Below are positions 30,299-42,044 of a DNA stretch of 64,000 bases, piece by piece (within the stretch, counting starts at the first letter, position 1; every line of letters begins with the position of its first letter). This stretch comes from Rhizoctonia solani (lineage: Eukaryota; Basidiomycota; Agaricomycetes; Cantharellales; Ceratobasidiaceae), in contig NC_057379.1 of assembly GCF_016906535.1 (NCBI RefSeq), positions 1,426,001 to 1,490,000 of the forward strand, written 5' to 3'. The notes under the pieces are model-generated. The model was not told the DNA's origin. It saw nothing but the letters and a program-made list of their open reading frames with translations, and ran no database searches. The translations under genes were made by a program, and so were the position numbers.

Positions 30299-32202
30299 TC
30301 ACGCAAGGCCTATCTCCCGACCGAACTTCTCCAACGCTATGTCCCCACTTCCGCCAGGTCCGAGCGAGTCAGTAACAACCTTCCCCAGCATGCGCACATT
30401 CATCCGTTGATGCTTGCCTCGCGTCCCTTTGCTCATCTTCAGTATCTGCTTCATCTCATCCCGTACTGCGTCCTCTGTCCCTACAATCTCGACCTCGGAA
30501 CCATTGCGGTAGGCTGTAGATCTGGCAGCTCCTGTCCGCACTTGCAGAAGCTCGAAGCCGCAGTCATGCACAGAGGCAATTTGTATAGCATTCATAGGTT
30601 GATCGCCCTAGTATGTCATCGGAGATAAGATGCAAGAATAGTGGAGAGCATGTGCTTACCATCATTGGCCAGAAAATCATCGGGACGCCACGTACAATCG
30701 CTTCGGTGCACGAGTTCCACCCGCCATGAGATAAGAAGTAGTGGATCGCCTAAGAATAATGTCAGTCAAAAGTCAAACAGTATGCCATGAATGCGTTATA
30801 ACGTACAGGATGCTCTAGAACTGCAGTTTGGTTCGCCCACTCGGGGAACACCGCATTGCCCGCCTCGACATGTGCATCCATCCATGACTTGTCAAGCGTT
30901 GCGCTCTTAGACGACAGTGCAAACACGAACTTGAACCCGGCCTTGGGGATCTCGCCCAAAACAGACATAAGATGAGGCATCGAGCTCGGAGGGGGGAAGA
31001 ATAAGGTTCCAAACGAAATGTAGATGACTGAATGCGCGCCATTTTCTGCATATGCACGGTCAAGGAACTGGGTGACAGGCGACTTGGGATCGGGTTCGTG
31101 AGGCGGTACAAGGTCAACAGAAGGACCGACGCAATAGGCTCTGAGGGGCTTTCCGAAGGCATGTGGAAGAGCAGCGGCAACCAGAGGTTCCTAGATGAGT
31201 GCATAGATAAGGTGGATATCTAGACGGCCTAATTGAAGGAACATACCATCTCAAAAGTTGTACAACAGAGAATAGTATCTATGTTCTTGAACATATTCTT
31301 CCATCGTGCAATTATATATGCTGTCCACGAATCAAGATATGGGAGATCTTGAGTGTTGGACTCCCATTCATGATATGGCGGGATTCCTGGGATACTGACC
31401 AATTGGTCATGGGTATCCTACGTTTTTGGCAAACCAACGTGTAAGCATGAACTAGACCAGCGCAAAGAGGACTTACCTCAGGATCAACCTGACTTTCTTC
31501 AACTAATGCATTATGTCTAGATGAACCCTGCAAAGCTGCTACTTCTTTGGCGAAATTCATAGCTTTTAGAATCCTGTAATTCACGTTAGATGTCAACTAA
31601 ATAAATAAATAAATATAACAGTGAAATACCGACTTTACAAGTGTGCCAGTCGGCATGAGCCACCATCCCACCACCGGCAGATTATGTGCCTCCCTGCGCG
31701 CCAATCCCACACCGCCTCCAAATAGGTCCTCTATGATCACGCTAGGTGGGTTTATTGGTCGTCCATCGACTTGTACAACAGTCGCTTGCTGCGTCTCTTT
31801 GACTATCCACGACCCGAACGACACCTCCAGGAATGCAGCTATATCCTCCAAATGACCAGTGGCCACTGAAGGGCCATCGGTAGGCTCAGTCACAAGCCTG
31901 ATCCGTCTCGTGTATGCGGGAGGTTGAGCGTCAAGGTACTTGACGGCTTTGTGTAGCTCTGTCTGGTACACAAACAGCGCTAGTACAAGGTAAGTAAGCT
32001 GGCAGAACGACCGAGGTTGACATATGTACGAACAGATGAACAGGTCCTGGAACTTCTCGACCAGACGAAGTGCAGTCTTCATGCCCGGACGCAGGTGACC
32101 TATGACATTGTACTCAGTGACCAGAAGGATAGCATAGCGGAAGGACATACCCCATGGAGGACCAGGAACGAATATAACATGCTTCAAAGGAGCATTGACC
32201 AT
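30299..32202 (-). CDS. UDP-glycosyltransferase UGT5
   Basis: Intact GT1-family enzyme of 504 residues. Exons (descending): 32151-32202, 32034-32099, 31634-31979, 31477-31573, 31247-31417, 30807-31190, 30660-30749, 30299-30607. Lengths 52/66/346/97/171/384/90/309 are identical to UGT4. It starts [12 protein letters not shown]. Acceptor half: [20 protein letters not shown]. Donor half: [29 protein letters not shown], and HGGWNSCTEA with a Cys where UGT4 has Ser and UGT7 Thr. Very close to UGT6, so the pair is the youngest duplication. Acceptor unknown. Confidence 0.92.
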
Positions 32203-32261
32203 GACTTAGACTGGGAGGGGCGGAAGCTGCGAATAAGAATGCTGGAGCTGTGTTGATACCG

Positions 32262-32269
32262 CTTATATA
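32262..32269 (-). promoter_or_regulatory. TATA box of UGT5
   Basis: TATATAAG on the minus strand, 60 bp before the ATG at 32202. Confidence 0.6.
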
Positions 32270-32424
32270 TTGCAAATTTTGCATGCATTCCCGCTCCACC
32301 TATGACCATACGACTCATGTTCTGGTAGCATACAAGAAAAAGAATGTACCCCCGGTGAGGTTCATGTCAAGGGATGTCAGCCAGATTGCACCATCAGCTT
32401 AACCAAAACTTCAATACAAGGACA

Positions 32425-33025
32425 TATACCTGTAGCCTTCTATCAAATCAGCTACTACGTTGAATAAGATTAGGGTGGACAACGGGACAATTGATAACGT
32501 CCCTCGATTCAACCACAAATAAGAAGTAGTCGCCACCGTGAAAATTTTTTTTGCCCTTGATGGGTTGTAACCATCTTCCTAAGCCCTTACGTTCATAGAC
32601 CTTTCCCGCGTGATGTCAAGAAGCGCATAACCACAGCACCCCGAGATAAAATGTGGACGTACATCTGATATGCGCGTAAGTATGACAAAGTGGGAGGTGA
32701 AAGAATTTTCTTTGGGAAGATGTTTGTTAGGATACCTTCGAGAGACAATTATGGCTCACCGAGGAAGATACGGCGCCGCAAAGGTTGGCGTCAGAGAAGC
32801 CCATGAAGCGTGGTCAGATAATGATCAATATAGTCCAACTAGGATGCAATCGAGTCGGGCCTAACAACAAACGAGTGAAATTTTCATATTTAGTTATCAT
32901 AACTACATCCAGATGAACTATGTATAGAGCCATGAGAGGTGCTAAACAAGACGATTAGACTCAAGGAGTAGACAGGTCACGTGGTATTTAAGAAAACGGG
33001 TCACGTGTTGTCAGAGGCAATGGTT
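32425..33025 (-). repeat. Upstream block of UGT5, copy 2 of the triplicated segment
   Basis: Matches 27826-28385 and 36080-36690, with landmarks PLSTLILFN and AVVMRFLTSRGKGL on the minus strand. The second frame meets a TGA straight after, so it is not a working gene. Ends at repeated GGTCACGTG motifs. Confidence 0.5.
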
Positions 33026-33943
33026 CTCATCCAAGGATAAATTAGGGTCTAGCATGGACAGAGGTCCTGGTTGAGCGCTACCCATGTGGGTACTGAATGG
33101 CAGCTGCTGGATAAACTCAGTCGTGACTCTACTATGTGTGGGTGGTGCGTAGTACTCGGCTAATATTGGTATTACCCAGAGGTACCTGGGGCTTGAGGTA
33201 GCCCGTGTAAATCCCCCAGAAGGCGATGAGGAAATTCATCAGAAAGCGGCGGGATGTGGAAGGGTGAATGATAGTCATATGGAACTATACCAGGCAGAAT
33301 AAACAATAGTACTAAACGTACAACTATGTGTACCATACGTCAAGCTTTGCGAGTATCATTTAAATAGTAACCCCTCCCCAGTATGTTTGGCATTTTCGAT
33401 GCCCCCACCTCATCTTCGTCGATTACAAAGCAGCAGGTGAAGAAGTTCAACAAACTAGCTAGTAAGCATATGCGACCTATGTCCGGCAAGATTATTATAG
33501 GTAAGTGTGACTAATCTTATGATGAATGCATGCGCTAATTTAATCGTACGTGCAGCACCGTAGGTGCGGCGTTGAGCTCTCGGACGTCATACATTTACAG
33601 CTATACTGATTTATTTCTTGAGGGCCGAGCCAATGAGCACGATAAGCGATCTCTGTAGTCGAGATTTGAATGCAAGAACGGCCCGAGTTTATACAGCATA
33701 TAGGGTGCGGAAGGATATAAGTTTCGGTACTGGTGGGGGTAAACTCAAAGTTTATTTTGCTCCCGTGGGCATATAATTCCGGACTTACGGCCAATAACGG
33801 AAGATGAGCTTGTTTGAGATGATATCGCATTATCTGTATACGCAAAGGGATGGGTTACAAACAGGGAGTTTGGTCTAATATTTTACATCTATTCTAAGAG
33901 TCTATTTATCTTCTCGGCTCTTCTAGCCATGGCTCAAGGTCTA
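33026..33943. other. Spacer between UGT5 promoter block and UGT6
   Basis: Holds one exon-like frame on the plus strand, 33383-33500: ATG then FGIFDAPTSSSSITKQQVKK, closing with a GTAAGT donor. No continuing exon was found, so it may be a gene fragment. The rest is unremarkable; the last 80 bp match the UGT5 3' flank. Confidence 0.35.
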
Positions 33944-35846
33944 TCACGCAAGGCCTATCTCCCGACCGAACTTCTCCAACGCTATGTCCCCACTTCCACC
34001 AGGTCCGAGCGAGTCAGTAACAACCTTCCCCAGCATGCGCACATTCATCCGTTGATGCTTGCCTCGCGTCCCTTTGCTCATCTTCAGTATCTGCTTCATC
34101 TCATCGCGTACCGCATCCTCCGTCCCCACAATCTCGACCTCGGAGCCGCTCCGGTAGGCTGTAGATCTGGCAGCTCCTGTCCGCACTTGCAGAAGCTCGA
34201 AGCCGCAGTCATGTACAGAGGCAATTTGTATAGCGTTCATAGGTTGATCAGCCTAGTATGACATTAGAAATAACATAAGAGAGTCGTAGAGAGCAGATGC
34301 TTACCGTCATCGGCCAGAAAATCATCGGGACGCCACGTACAATCGCCTCGGTCGACGAGTTCCACCCACCATGAGACAAAAAGTAGTGAATTGCCTACGA
34401 AAAATGTCAGTCAGATCTTGAGCAATCAGCTACAAAGGCGCCAAGACGTACAGGGTGCTCTAGAACCGCAGTTTGGTTCGCCCACTCGGGGAACACCGCA
34501 TTGCCCGCCTCGACATGTGCATCCATCCACGACTTGTCAAGCGTTGCGCTCTTCGACGACAGTGCAAACACGAACTTGAACCCGGCCTTGGGGATCTCGT
34601 CCAGAGCAGCCATCAGATGGGGCATCGAACTCGGAAGGGGGAAGAATAAGGTTCCAAACGAAATGTATATGACCGAGTGTGCGCCGTTTTCTGCATATGC
34701 GCGGTCAAGGAACTGGGTGACAGGCGACTTGGGATCGGGTTCGTGAGGCGGTACAAGGTCAACAGAAGGACCGACGCAATAGGCTCTGAGGGGCTTTCCG
34801 AAGGCATGTGGGAGAGCAGTGGCGACCAGAGGTTCCTAGATGAGTGCATAGATAAGGTGGATATCTAGACGGCCTAATTGAAGGGACCATACCGTCTCGA
34901 AAGTTGTACAGAAGAAAACAGTGTCTATGTATTTGATCATGTTCTTCCATCGCGCAATTAGATATACTGCAAGTGAATCAATGCCCGGAACATCTTGAGT
35001 GTAGGATTCCCATGAGTAGTAAGGTGGGAGTCCTGGGACGCTGACTAGTTGGTCACGGGCATCCTAAATTTAGGGTGGGCCAAAGTTCAAATGTGGGGTA
35101 GACGTGGGCAATCGCAAAGGATACTTACCTCAGGAGCTTGATTTTCTCCAGGCAACGTCTCGTGTTGAGATGAATCCTGCAAGGCTCCTACCTCTCCGGC
35201 AAAATTCGTAGTTGTGAGGATCCTATAATCCACGTTAGACGTCGACTGAACAAAGAGATAGAATACAGTAACACGTACGCTACGAGCGATCCAGCCGGCA
35301 TGAGCCACCATCCCACAACCGGTAGATTATGCGCCTCCCTGCGCGCCAGTCCCAGCCGCCTGTAAACAGGTCCTCTATGATGACGCTGGGTGGGTTTATT
35401 GGTCGTCCATCGACTTGTACAACAGTCGCTTGCTGCGTCTCTTTGACTATCCACGACCCGAACGACACCTCCAGGGACGCGATCATTTCCACCATTTGGC
35501 CAGAGGCCGCTGAAGGGCCATCGGTAGGCTCAGTCACAAGCCTGATCCGTCTCGTGTATACCGGAGGTTGAGCGTCAAGGTACTTGACGGCTTTGTGTAG
35601 CTCTGTCTGGTACACAAACAGCGCTAGTACAAGGTAAGTAAGCTAGCAGAACGACCAAGATTGATAAATGTACGAACAGATGAACAGGTCCTGGAACTTC
35701 TCGACCAGACGAAGTGCAGTCTTCATGCCCGGACGCAGGTGACCTATGACATTGTACTCAGTGATCAGAAGGACAGCATAGTGGAAGGACATACCCCATG
35801 GAGGACCAGGAACGAATATAACATGCTTCAAAGGAGCATTGACCAT
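33944..35846 (-). pseudogene. UDP-glycosyltransferase UGT6, frameshifted in exon 3
   Basis: Same eight-exon plan as UGT4 and UGT5, start [12 protein letters not shown]. Exon 3 (35279-35623) is 345 nt instead of 346. At about 35352-35358 GGCGG-CTGGGA replaces the GGCGGTGTGGGA of UGT5, changing LFTGGVGL to LFTGGWDW and the frame after it. Downstream the original frame resumes ([14 protein letters not shown]) in another register. Exon 4 is 3 nt shorter, in frame. All later exons, including the HGGWNS signature and C-terminus, are clean. Either a young pseudogene or an assembly error at one base. Confidence 0.8.
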
Positions 35847-35909
35847 GACTTAGGCTGGTTTGGGAGTAGTGAAAGTTGTGAATGAGGGTGGTAGAATTAT
35901 GTTGGTAGC

Positions 35910-35916
35910 ATTTATA
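35910..35916 (-). promoter_or_regulatory. TATA box of UGT6
   Basis: TATAAAT on the minus strand, about 65 bp before the ATG at 35846. Confidence 0.55.
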
Positions 35917-36079
35917 TGCCGCGACCGTCGTGTTCATCCCCGCACTACCAAAGGTGATATGAATTATCCCATAATAGCATTCGACAAAAAAGGTTTACCC
36001 GCGCTATAGTTTGCGACAAGTCACGTCAGCCAAATCACGTCATCCACTTTACCGTACCCAAGTTTTAATTTAGATGTAC

Positions 36080-36690
36080 ATCTGCTGGTAGCTTACCATC
36101 ACATTATCTAGTATTTTGGACAAGATAAAAGTGGGCGTCTGGACAGTGGGCGGCGTTCCTAAATTCAGCTCCATTAATAAGGAAAAACTCTATTGTTCGA
36201 TAAATTCTTGTCCTCGGTGAATCGTGGTGATCTTTCTATCCTCCTACGCTCATAGACTTTTGCCGCGCGATGTCGAGAAGCCTATAACCACGGCAGCCCG
36301 AGGGTGAAATTTGAAGATATGTATGATACGTGTAAGCAGCTCGAGGTGAGAGATAACAGGGTTTGTACTGAGAAGATCTTCCCATGTATATTTTGGTGGA
36401 TAGTCCTACCCTGCTGAGTAAAGGGTTGTGTAAGATGTAGTACGCGAATGGTTACTATCAGAGAAGTTATCCCATGAAATGTAGTCAGATGGTGATTAAT
36501 GCAGCCCGAATGGGACTCAATCGAAGTCTATTTGATGGAGTATAATAGACAGGTGATATGGCCCTATTTTGTAATTGTAATCACATGCAGACTAACTGGA
36601 GGGCTATGAGAGTAGGCGGGCCAAGTCAAGGGGTAGACTGGTCACGTGATGTCAGGGAAAGCATCCGTGCTGGTTCTCACTTAAGCTTAC
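36080..36690 (-). repeat. Upstream block of UGT6, copy 3, shared with the NIPA promoter
   Basis: Homologous to the blocks upstream of UGT4 and UGT5. Here it reaches to within a few bases of the NIPA start (36698), including GGTCACGTGATGTCAGG and GTGCTGGTTCTCA, so this is the only copy in what is probably the original context: a divergent UGT/NIPA promoter. Confidence 0.5.
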
Positions 36691-36697
36691 TACGGCG

Positions 36698-38187
36698 ATG
36701 GTCGAGGACAAGTGGATTGGGCTGGCACTGGCATGCTCCAGTTCATTGGCCATTGGAACTAGTTTTATTATAACAAAAAAGGTAAATTAAAGAGTGTGTA
36801 TTAAGCCCAGGCTAACGATGTTTTTTGGGGTTAGGGCTTGAACGATGCTGCGCGACGTGGCCCTACTTCACAGAGTGCTTCAGACAACCTTTCGTATCTC
36901 AAAAACCCTATATGGTGGGCAGGGATGACTACTCGTGAGTGTGCTAATACCACGTATAGGGACACGTGCTGAGGTTATACTTCATCAGTGATCGTCGGGG
37001 AAGGTTCGTTCGGTGGTGCGACAAGTGATCTGCAACTGACCCTAAAATCAAGTTGCGAATTTTGCTGCTTACACATTTGCTCCACCAATCCTTGTCACTC
37101 CCCTTGGTGCTCTTAGCGTACTCATCGGGTGAGCTTGCTTGGCTATGCTGTTGCACTTCCCTCACATTTTCCTAGTGCTGTCCTTGCTTCAATTCTGCTA
37201 CATGAGGAGCTCGGTCATATAGGGCGTGTTGGATGTGCCTTATGTCTCCTAGGCTCCATTATCATCGTTCTTCATGCCCCAGAGGACAAGGAGATTCAAA
37301 CGGTTGATGAAATATTACAGTATGCTCTTCAGCCAGGTATGTCCTCTTATGATCTTGCTGTTTTCCCCGTTCTAACTTCATCAAGGATTTTTAATGTACA
37401 TTTTACTGGTCACCGTGTGGTCTCTCTTCGCAATCTACCGCCTGGTTCCCCTCTACGGCAAAAAGACCCCCCTAGTGTATATTTCCATTTGCTCTCTCGT
37501 CGGTTCAGTGAGCGTGATGGCCATCAAAGGGTTCGGCGTTGCTGTCAAACTCACCCTTGCTGGGAACAACCAACTCACACACCCGAGCACCTGGGTGTTT
37601 GGCATCGTTGTTGGGTCGTGCATCGCTGTGCAGATGAATTACTTTAACAAGGCGTTGGATACGTTTTCCACCAACGTGTACGTTCTATTCTCTCTTCATA
37701 AATCTATATGAAGACACTCAGTGTGGTTTGTAACAGGGTAAATCCAATGTACTATGTTGGTTTTTCAACTGCCACAATCCTGGCCTCGGCACTCCTCTTC
37801 AGAGGATTCAACACAACCGATCCAACCAACACGGTCTCCCTCATCACCGGATTTATAGTCACCTTCCTGGGCGTTCATCTGCTCAACGCGTCGCGCCAAC
37901 AGCAACAACAAACTCATTCCGGTTCGCTAGACGAAGAGGACGTTGCATGGGCTAATCCACCAGCAAGTGCAGGCGGCCACACGAGACGGAGCAGCAGCCT
38001 TTACCGGTTCGATCCCGAAATTATTCGATCAGAAGCGAACGGCGTACCTCTGGAGGAAGTGAGAGAAGAGAGCGACGAGGAAGGGGACGAGAGGACCAGG
38101 TTGCATCGAGGTGGACGTGGGCACAGTGGGAGTGCTCGTGGGAGTAGGCAAGGCAGCAGAGACCGGCTAGGCAGTGTCAGGATATGA
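36698..38187 (+). CDS. NIPA-family magnesium transporter (DUF803)
   Basis: Multi-pass membrane transporter of 392 residues, expected to carry Mg2+ across plasma or endosomal membranes. Exons: 36698-36781, 36835-36934, 36989-37003, 37053-37128, 37176-37336, 37386-37677, 37737-38187; 1179 nt in frame. Motifs of the family: LAIGTSFIITKKGLNDA, LKNPIWWAGMTTLIVGE, ANFAAYTFAPPILVTPLGAL, LHEELGHIGRVGC, VLHAPEDKEIQTVDEI, YISICSLVGSVSVMAIKGFG, NYFNKALDTFSTNVVNP and GFIVTFLGVHLLN. The tail is Gln-rich, then acidic/basic and disordered. Exon 3 is a 15-nt micro-exon encoding LIVGE-type residues of a transmembrane helix. Divergent from UGT6. Confidence 0.95.
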
Positions 38188-39383
38188 GTTTGTATCATAC
38201 GTAGAATATGTGCGTTTTCCCTCCTTGTTGGTCCCTCTCGTCAACATTCATAAACCTTTCTTGATTCTCATACCACCGGGCAACGTGAACATCGGCTGTG
38301 CAAGCGCCTAATACCTAATGTAGTTCAACGAGTGGTGGGTTCTGTTTTAGAGAATTGAACCCGACAACCAACGAACTAAAAATTTATAGCTCTCAACCAG
38401 ATGCAAAACAGGCAGCAACCAAAATAATCGAGATGACTCAACAATAACTCGCGTGTCTTCTCGGGAAAGCCCAATCGACTCGGGGCCGAAACTTTCGAAT
38501 AGCGCTTCTCACTCGGAAGCCAGGCACAGAAATGACTCGCATTAGAGATGTAATTAGTCCGGCATGCTATGTGCGTAAATTCCCGGTAATTCCCAGCATA
38601 CTTGAAAGCTCATGAACTAATCTAGCCAAGGCGCCTGATAATTTCGAGCCAAATCCATAGGTAGTAACTCAGTAAAAATCGACCAAATAGCCATGGAGGT
38701 ATAAGCGTGTCTGTGTCAAGACTCGTTAGCAATTATGGGGATAGGCTCACTTTGATTCACTAGTACTATGCTCCAACGGGACACGTGAATGCATCCGTAT
38801 GGTTTACACTGGCCAACTATAGCCAGTGTAGACGGGCCGAGCGACGAATCAATCCGACTATGGTATTCTTGAGCACGCGTGAGATCATTATCGGCGACTT
38901 GAATTGTGCTACTAAATAACATTCCATACACAGACGGGTGTTTCCAATAAAACTTCCATAATAAACTTGGATTCGGCTGGATTGATAAGACCGAGCGCAA
39001 ACAATCAACAGTAACATTCTTACACACTCCTTCGAACTAGTCAACCTGTGCAGGCTCAATTCATTTTTCAATCCAATTTGTTTAGCGCATGCACAGTCCA
39101 GTACATTGCGACATTATCTACGGTTAACGTACAGAAGAGGATCTATTACACTATAACACAAACAGCAGTGAGCATTTGACCAAAGAGAGAAACCAAGGTA
39201 GGACATGACATAATACAGCATTCGAAGGTGCTTCCAACTAGAGAAATCAAGTATTAATATATATAAATCAACCGAGACGATAGCTGATAAACTCACATTC
39301 ACTTCAATCTAAAAAATCAATAATGATATGAACGAATCGTGGAGGGTGTGTATGATTTGTTTGTTTTGATTTTTTTTGCGCAT
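38188..39383. other. Intergenic region, nothing recognised
   Basis: AT-rich spacer. Short hydrophobic frames at 38817-39302 on the minus strand do not resemble STE3 receptors or any family known to me. Confidence 0.4.
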
Positions 39384-39488
39384 TCATGCAATGACGCAGT
39401 ATGAGCTGCTTCCATTTCGTGTGGAGAGTTCCTGGTCAACAGGTTGCTCAATCTCGGAGGGATATTCGTAAGAGTAGACGGCGTCCAT
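39384..39488 (-). CDS. Mating pheromone precursor 1 (CaaX: CVIA)
   Basis: Single-exon gene of 34 residues, below usual length cutoffs. It begins MDAVYSYEYPSEIEQPVDQE, continues LSTRNGSSSYCVIA and stops at TGA. The last four residues form a CaaX box, so the Cys would be farnesylated, the VIA removed and the Cys carboxymethylated, as in secreted basidiomycete lipopeptide pheromones. Arg-Asn, seven residues before the Cys, is a plausible N-terminal processing site (mature NGSSSYC). The core EQPVDQELS and end SYCV are shared with the genes at 49072 and 50767; the middle differs. No TATA box was recognised in its promoter. Confidence 0.85.
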   Translation of the reverse strand: MDAVYSYEYPSEIEQPVDQELSTRNGSSSYCVIA

Positions 39489-40239
39489 TTCGAGTAACGT
39501 GAGAATATGAGTATGCGTCGAGTAGGTAGGTCTGAAATGACCACGTTAGACGAGGGAGCAAGTGTTCGTACTGAATCTGTCTACCGAGATCCCGTAGTTT
39601 TAATGCGAGATTGCCCTTTCTTGTTCAAATAGGACAATTGAAGACTAGTGGAAGGCTCGTTGAGCCATGTGCACGTCCATGCCTTTCAGGGCTATTGTAG
39701 AGTCCGAATTCAGTAATCCCGCGGTCAATAGGGATAGTGGGAGGAAGTAATTTGCAGCGCTAAGAGCCATGTGGAGGACAATTGCACCCGGCGAAGCGAT
39801 CGTACCTTATCAAAATCCTTTTTGATTGTCATCGGGGCGATGACGAACAATAGGTATTCGGTGTCGAGATCTCATTCCGTAGGAGCACGTGGGAGATTGC
39901 CAACTCCTAGATCACGTGGCATGTGCACACATCAGACCACCCAATTGATAGAAGATATACAAATGGAGATGTTCTTTTGCGTCTATATACGAACCTCTTG
40001 GCAACTTATACAACAATTAGCTGGTGTGAAGAGTTCGGGACAAACCCTGGTTTTTACTCCGGAGCTGGATGGGCTGTCACGTGACAGCTTCTGTCTCCTA
40101 CTCGCATATGTATTGATGCGTTGATAGTCGACATTGCTAAGATGAGTGTGTGACATAGCAAATTTAGATGACTTGATACTCATAAACCTTTGCAACGAAA
40201 CCTGCGGAGACGCAAAAGAACGATTTAGCCCAGAACATC
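39489..40239. other. Promoter side of pheromone gene 1 and spacer
   Basis: No gene recognised. Several CACGTG palindromes (39886, 39915, 40079) are present, possible bHLH-type binding sites. Confidence 0.35.
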
Positions 40240-40447
40240 TAGCGAGCCACGTGACTACCGCTTCATGCTGTGTCACTTGCGTCCGACCTCGTACACACCG
40301 AGTGCCGTGGAACGCCTTTGCATGCAGCTTATATCTCGTCCGTCATCCTGCAAGGTCATGAGAGCTGGTTTGGGCCGCCCACCCACGAGCCAGACTCGCG
40401 TTCGGGCGCCCCCAGTCCACCGTCGCTACTTCGCAGCCGCGGGGGGA
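40240..40447 (-). repeat. Dispersed GC-rich repeat, copy B
   Basis: Inverted match to 29069-29270: CTCGTACACACC-AGTGCC-TGGAACGCCTTTGC and CTTCGCAGCCGCGGGGG. Diverged, with an 18-bp gap and a different middle. Confidence 0.65.
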
Positions 40448-42044
40448 CGAGCAGAGGATAAGTTATGAATATGAAACTATTGATGGCTTCGGGCTCTCTA
40501 GAGTTTGCGAAGGGACCAGACTCAGTGAAGCACGAATGTCTAGGTTCTTTCAAGTAATCAAGTGAGTATGGACCAGTTCCTTAATTGAACTTCCCCTCGA
40601 TCGGGCTGGGTCTATTTCTCAGGACGCGAATAAATTCAGTCTCATTTCTTAAATACGAGCGCGGGTTTACCAGAGCGCGACGTACGTGCGTTGGACATGT
40701 ATGTATGGGACGAAGCACTGCATAGTTTATTGGGCCACTGGTATCCATCCTGCCATTACGCTGGTGGGTATTACAGAGTGAAGAAGCTCAATGTATGTAC
40801 TAGAAGAATTTAGTATGCTCCATGTAATCCATTCAGTGAGAACAAGAGCACAAACCAATGGTATACATGCGCAGCAATGTGCACTTGTACGCATTACCCT
40901 CATAAAGTGACCCGACTGGTTCGACCAAGATCATAAGACGGCTTGAAAGCTTCCCACCAATCATGGTTTTCTCTCTTAGTCTCAGTCTCATCGATCTACT
41001 TGTATTTAACTAGTTAATTTTATATATATCGTTTCTTATCTACCTATTTCTACACATAGAGTTGAAGGAACGCAGCGTGTCACCATTCAACTAGACACCA
41101 TAACTTCATTACACATGCTTGAAGCCTGGTGTAATGTATCTCTTTTGATGTTGGATATGCGAGCATAGTCATCTCGCTCAACATTACGCTAAGCACCGAT
41201 CATCGCCCTAAAGAATATAAGACCATCCTCATCCACCGCTCGACATGTTAGGTAAGATGTGATAATGTATTTTCTAAAGCCATTATCTGCCGATGTTTCA
41301 CCCGCCCACCTATTTTTGTAATCCAGTCGTATGATTACTGACCGGTGATCCTGAGGGCGTAACCGCAATTATCACCGCGGCTCGCGCCATCAACTTCGTC
41401 CCTTTTCTTAGCCGAGTACATTCGGGCTGTCCGAAAGTGCCTTTTGATGTTTTATACTTTATGTGCTAGTAGTAGCCCTGATAGAGACAAACGACAGGAT
41501 CAAAATTCAAACTCCGAAAAACTTTTGTCAGTACACTGAGTTGACAGGTCTGAAAAGAAATCCTGACATGTCAACTTAGGAATGCTGCCATCCTATCACG
41601 CGCTTTGCGCGATTGCCTGATACGACCCGGTCTACTGCGAATGCTTCAGGCCATGGTACACCGGAGTGAGCATAAACATAGGATATATTAATCTACTGAT
41701 TTATAGTCGAAAGCAGCTTTCTTCGCTTACATGTCAAGGTTGCGGACCATTACCATTCTATTTCAGAAGTGCTGACAAACAAACCGTAGAAGCAAGATGT
41801 CCATAACAAAGATCTCAGCGTAAGATCTAGGTTTTATTGAGCGTAGCTGACGTGATTCCATTAACGCGGTGGCTTATAAACTGCTTGTTTGTAACCCGCT
41901 ATGACAAATAACATAATCACTCCCAATAATGCAGGAGACATGAACAACAATTGTGACAAATAGCGGGTATATATAGACTGTCAGTAGAGCTACAGAGAGC
42001 ATCATCCAACTTTCAAACTGCTGGCGCGAAATTCAACCCGTAAC
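40448..42044. other. Intergenic region upstream of UGT7
   Basis: 1.6 kb, AT-rich, no gene recognised. The UGT7 TATA box is at its end. Confidence 0.4.
41968..41975 (+). promoter_or_regulatory. TATA box of UGT7
   Basis: TATATATA, 77 bp before the ATG at 42045. Confidence 0.6.
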
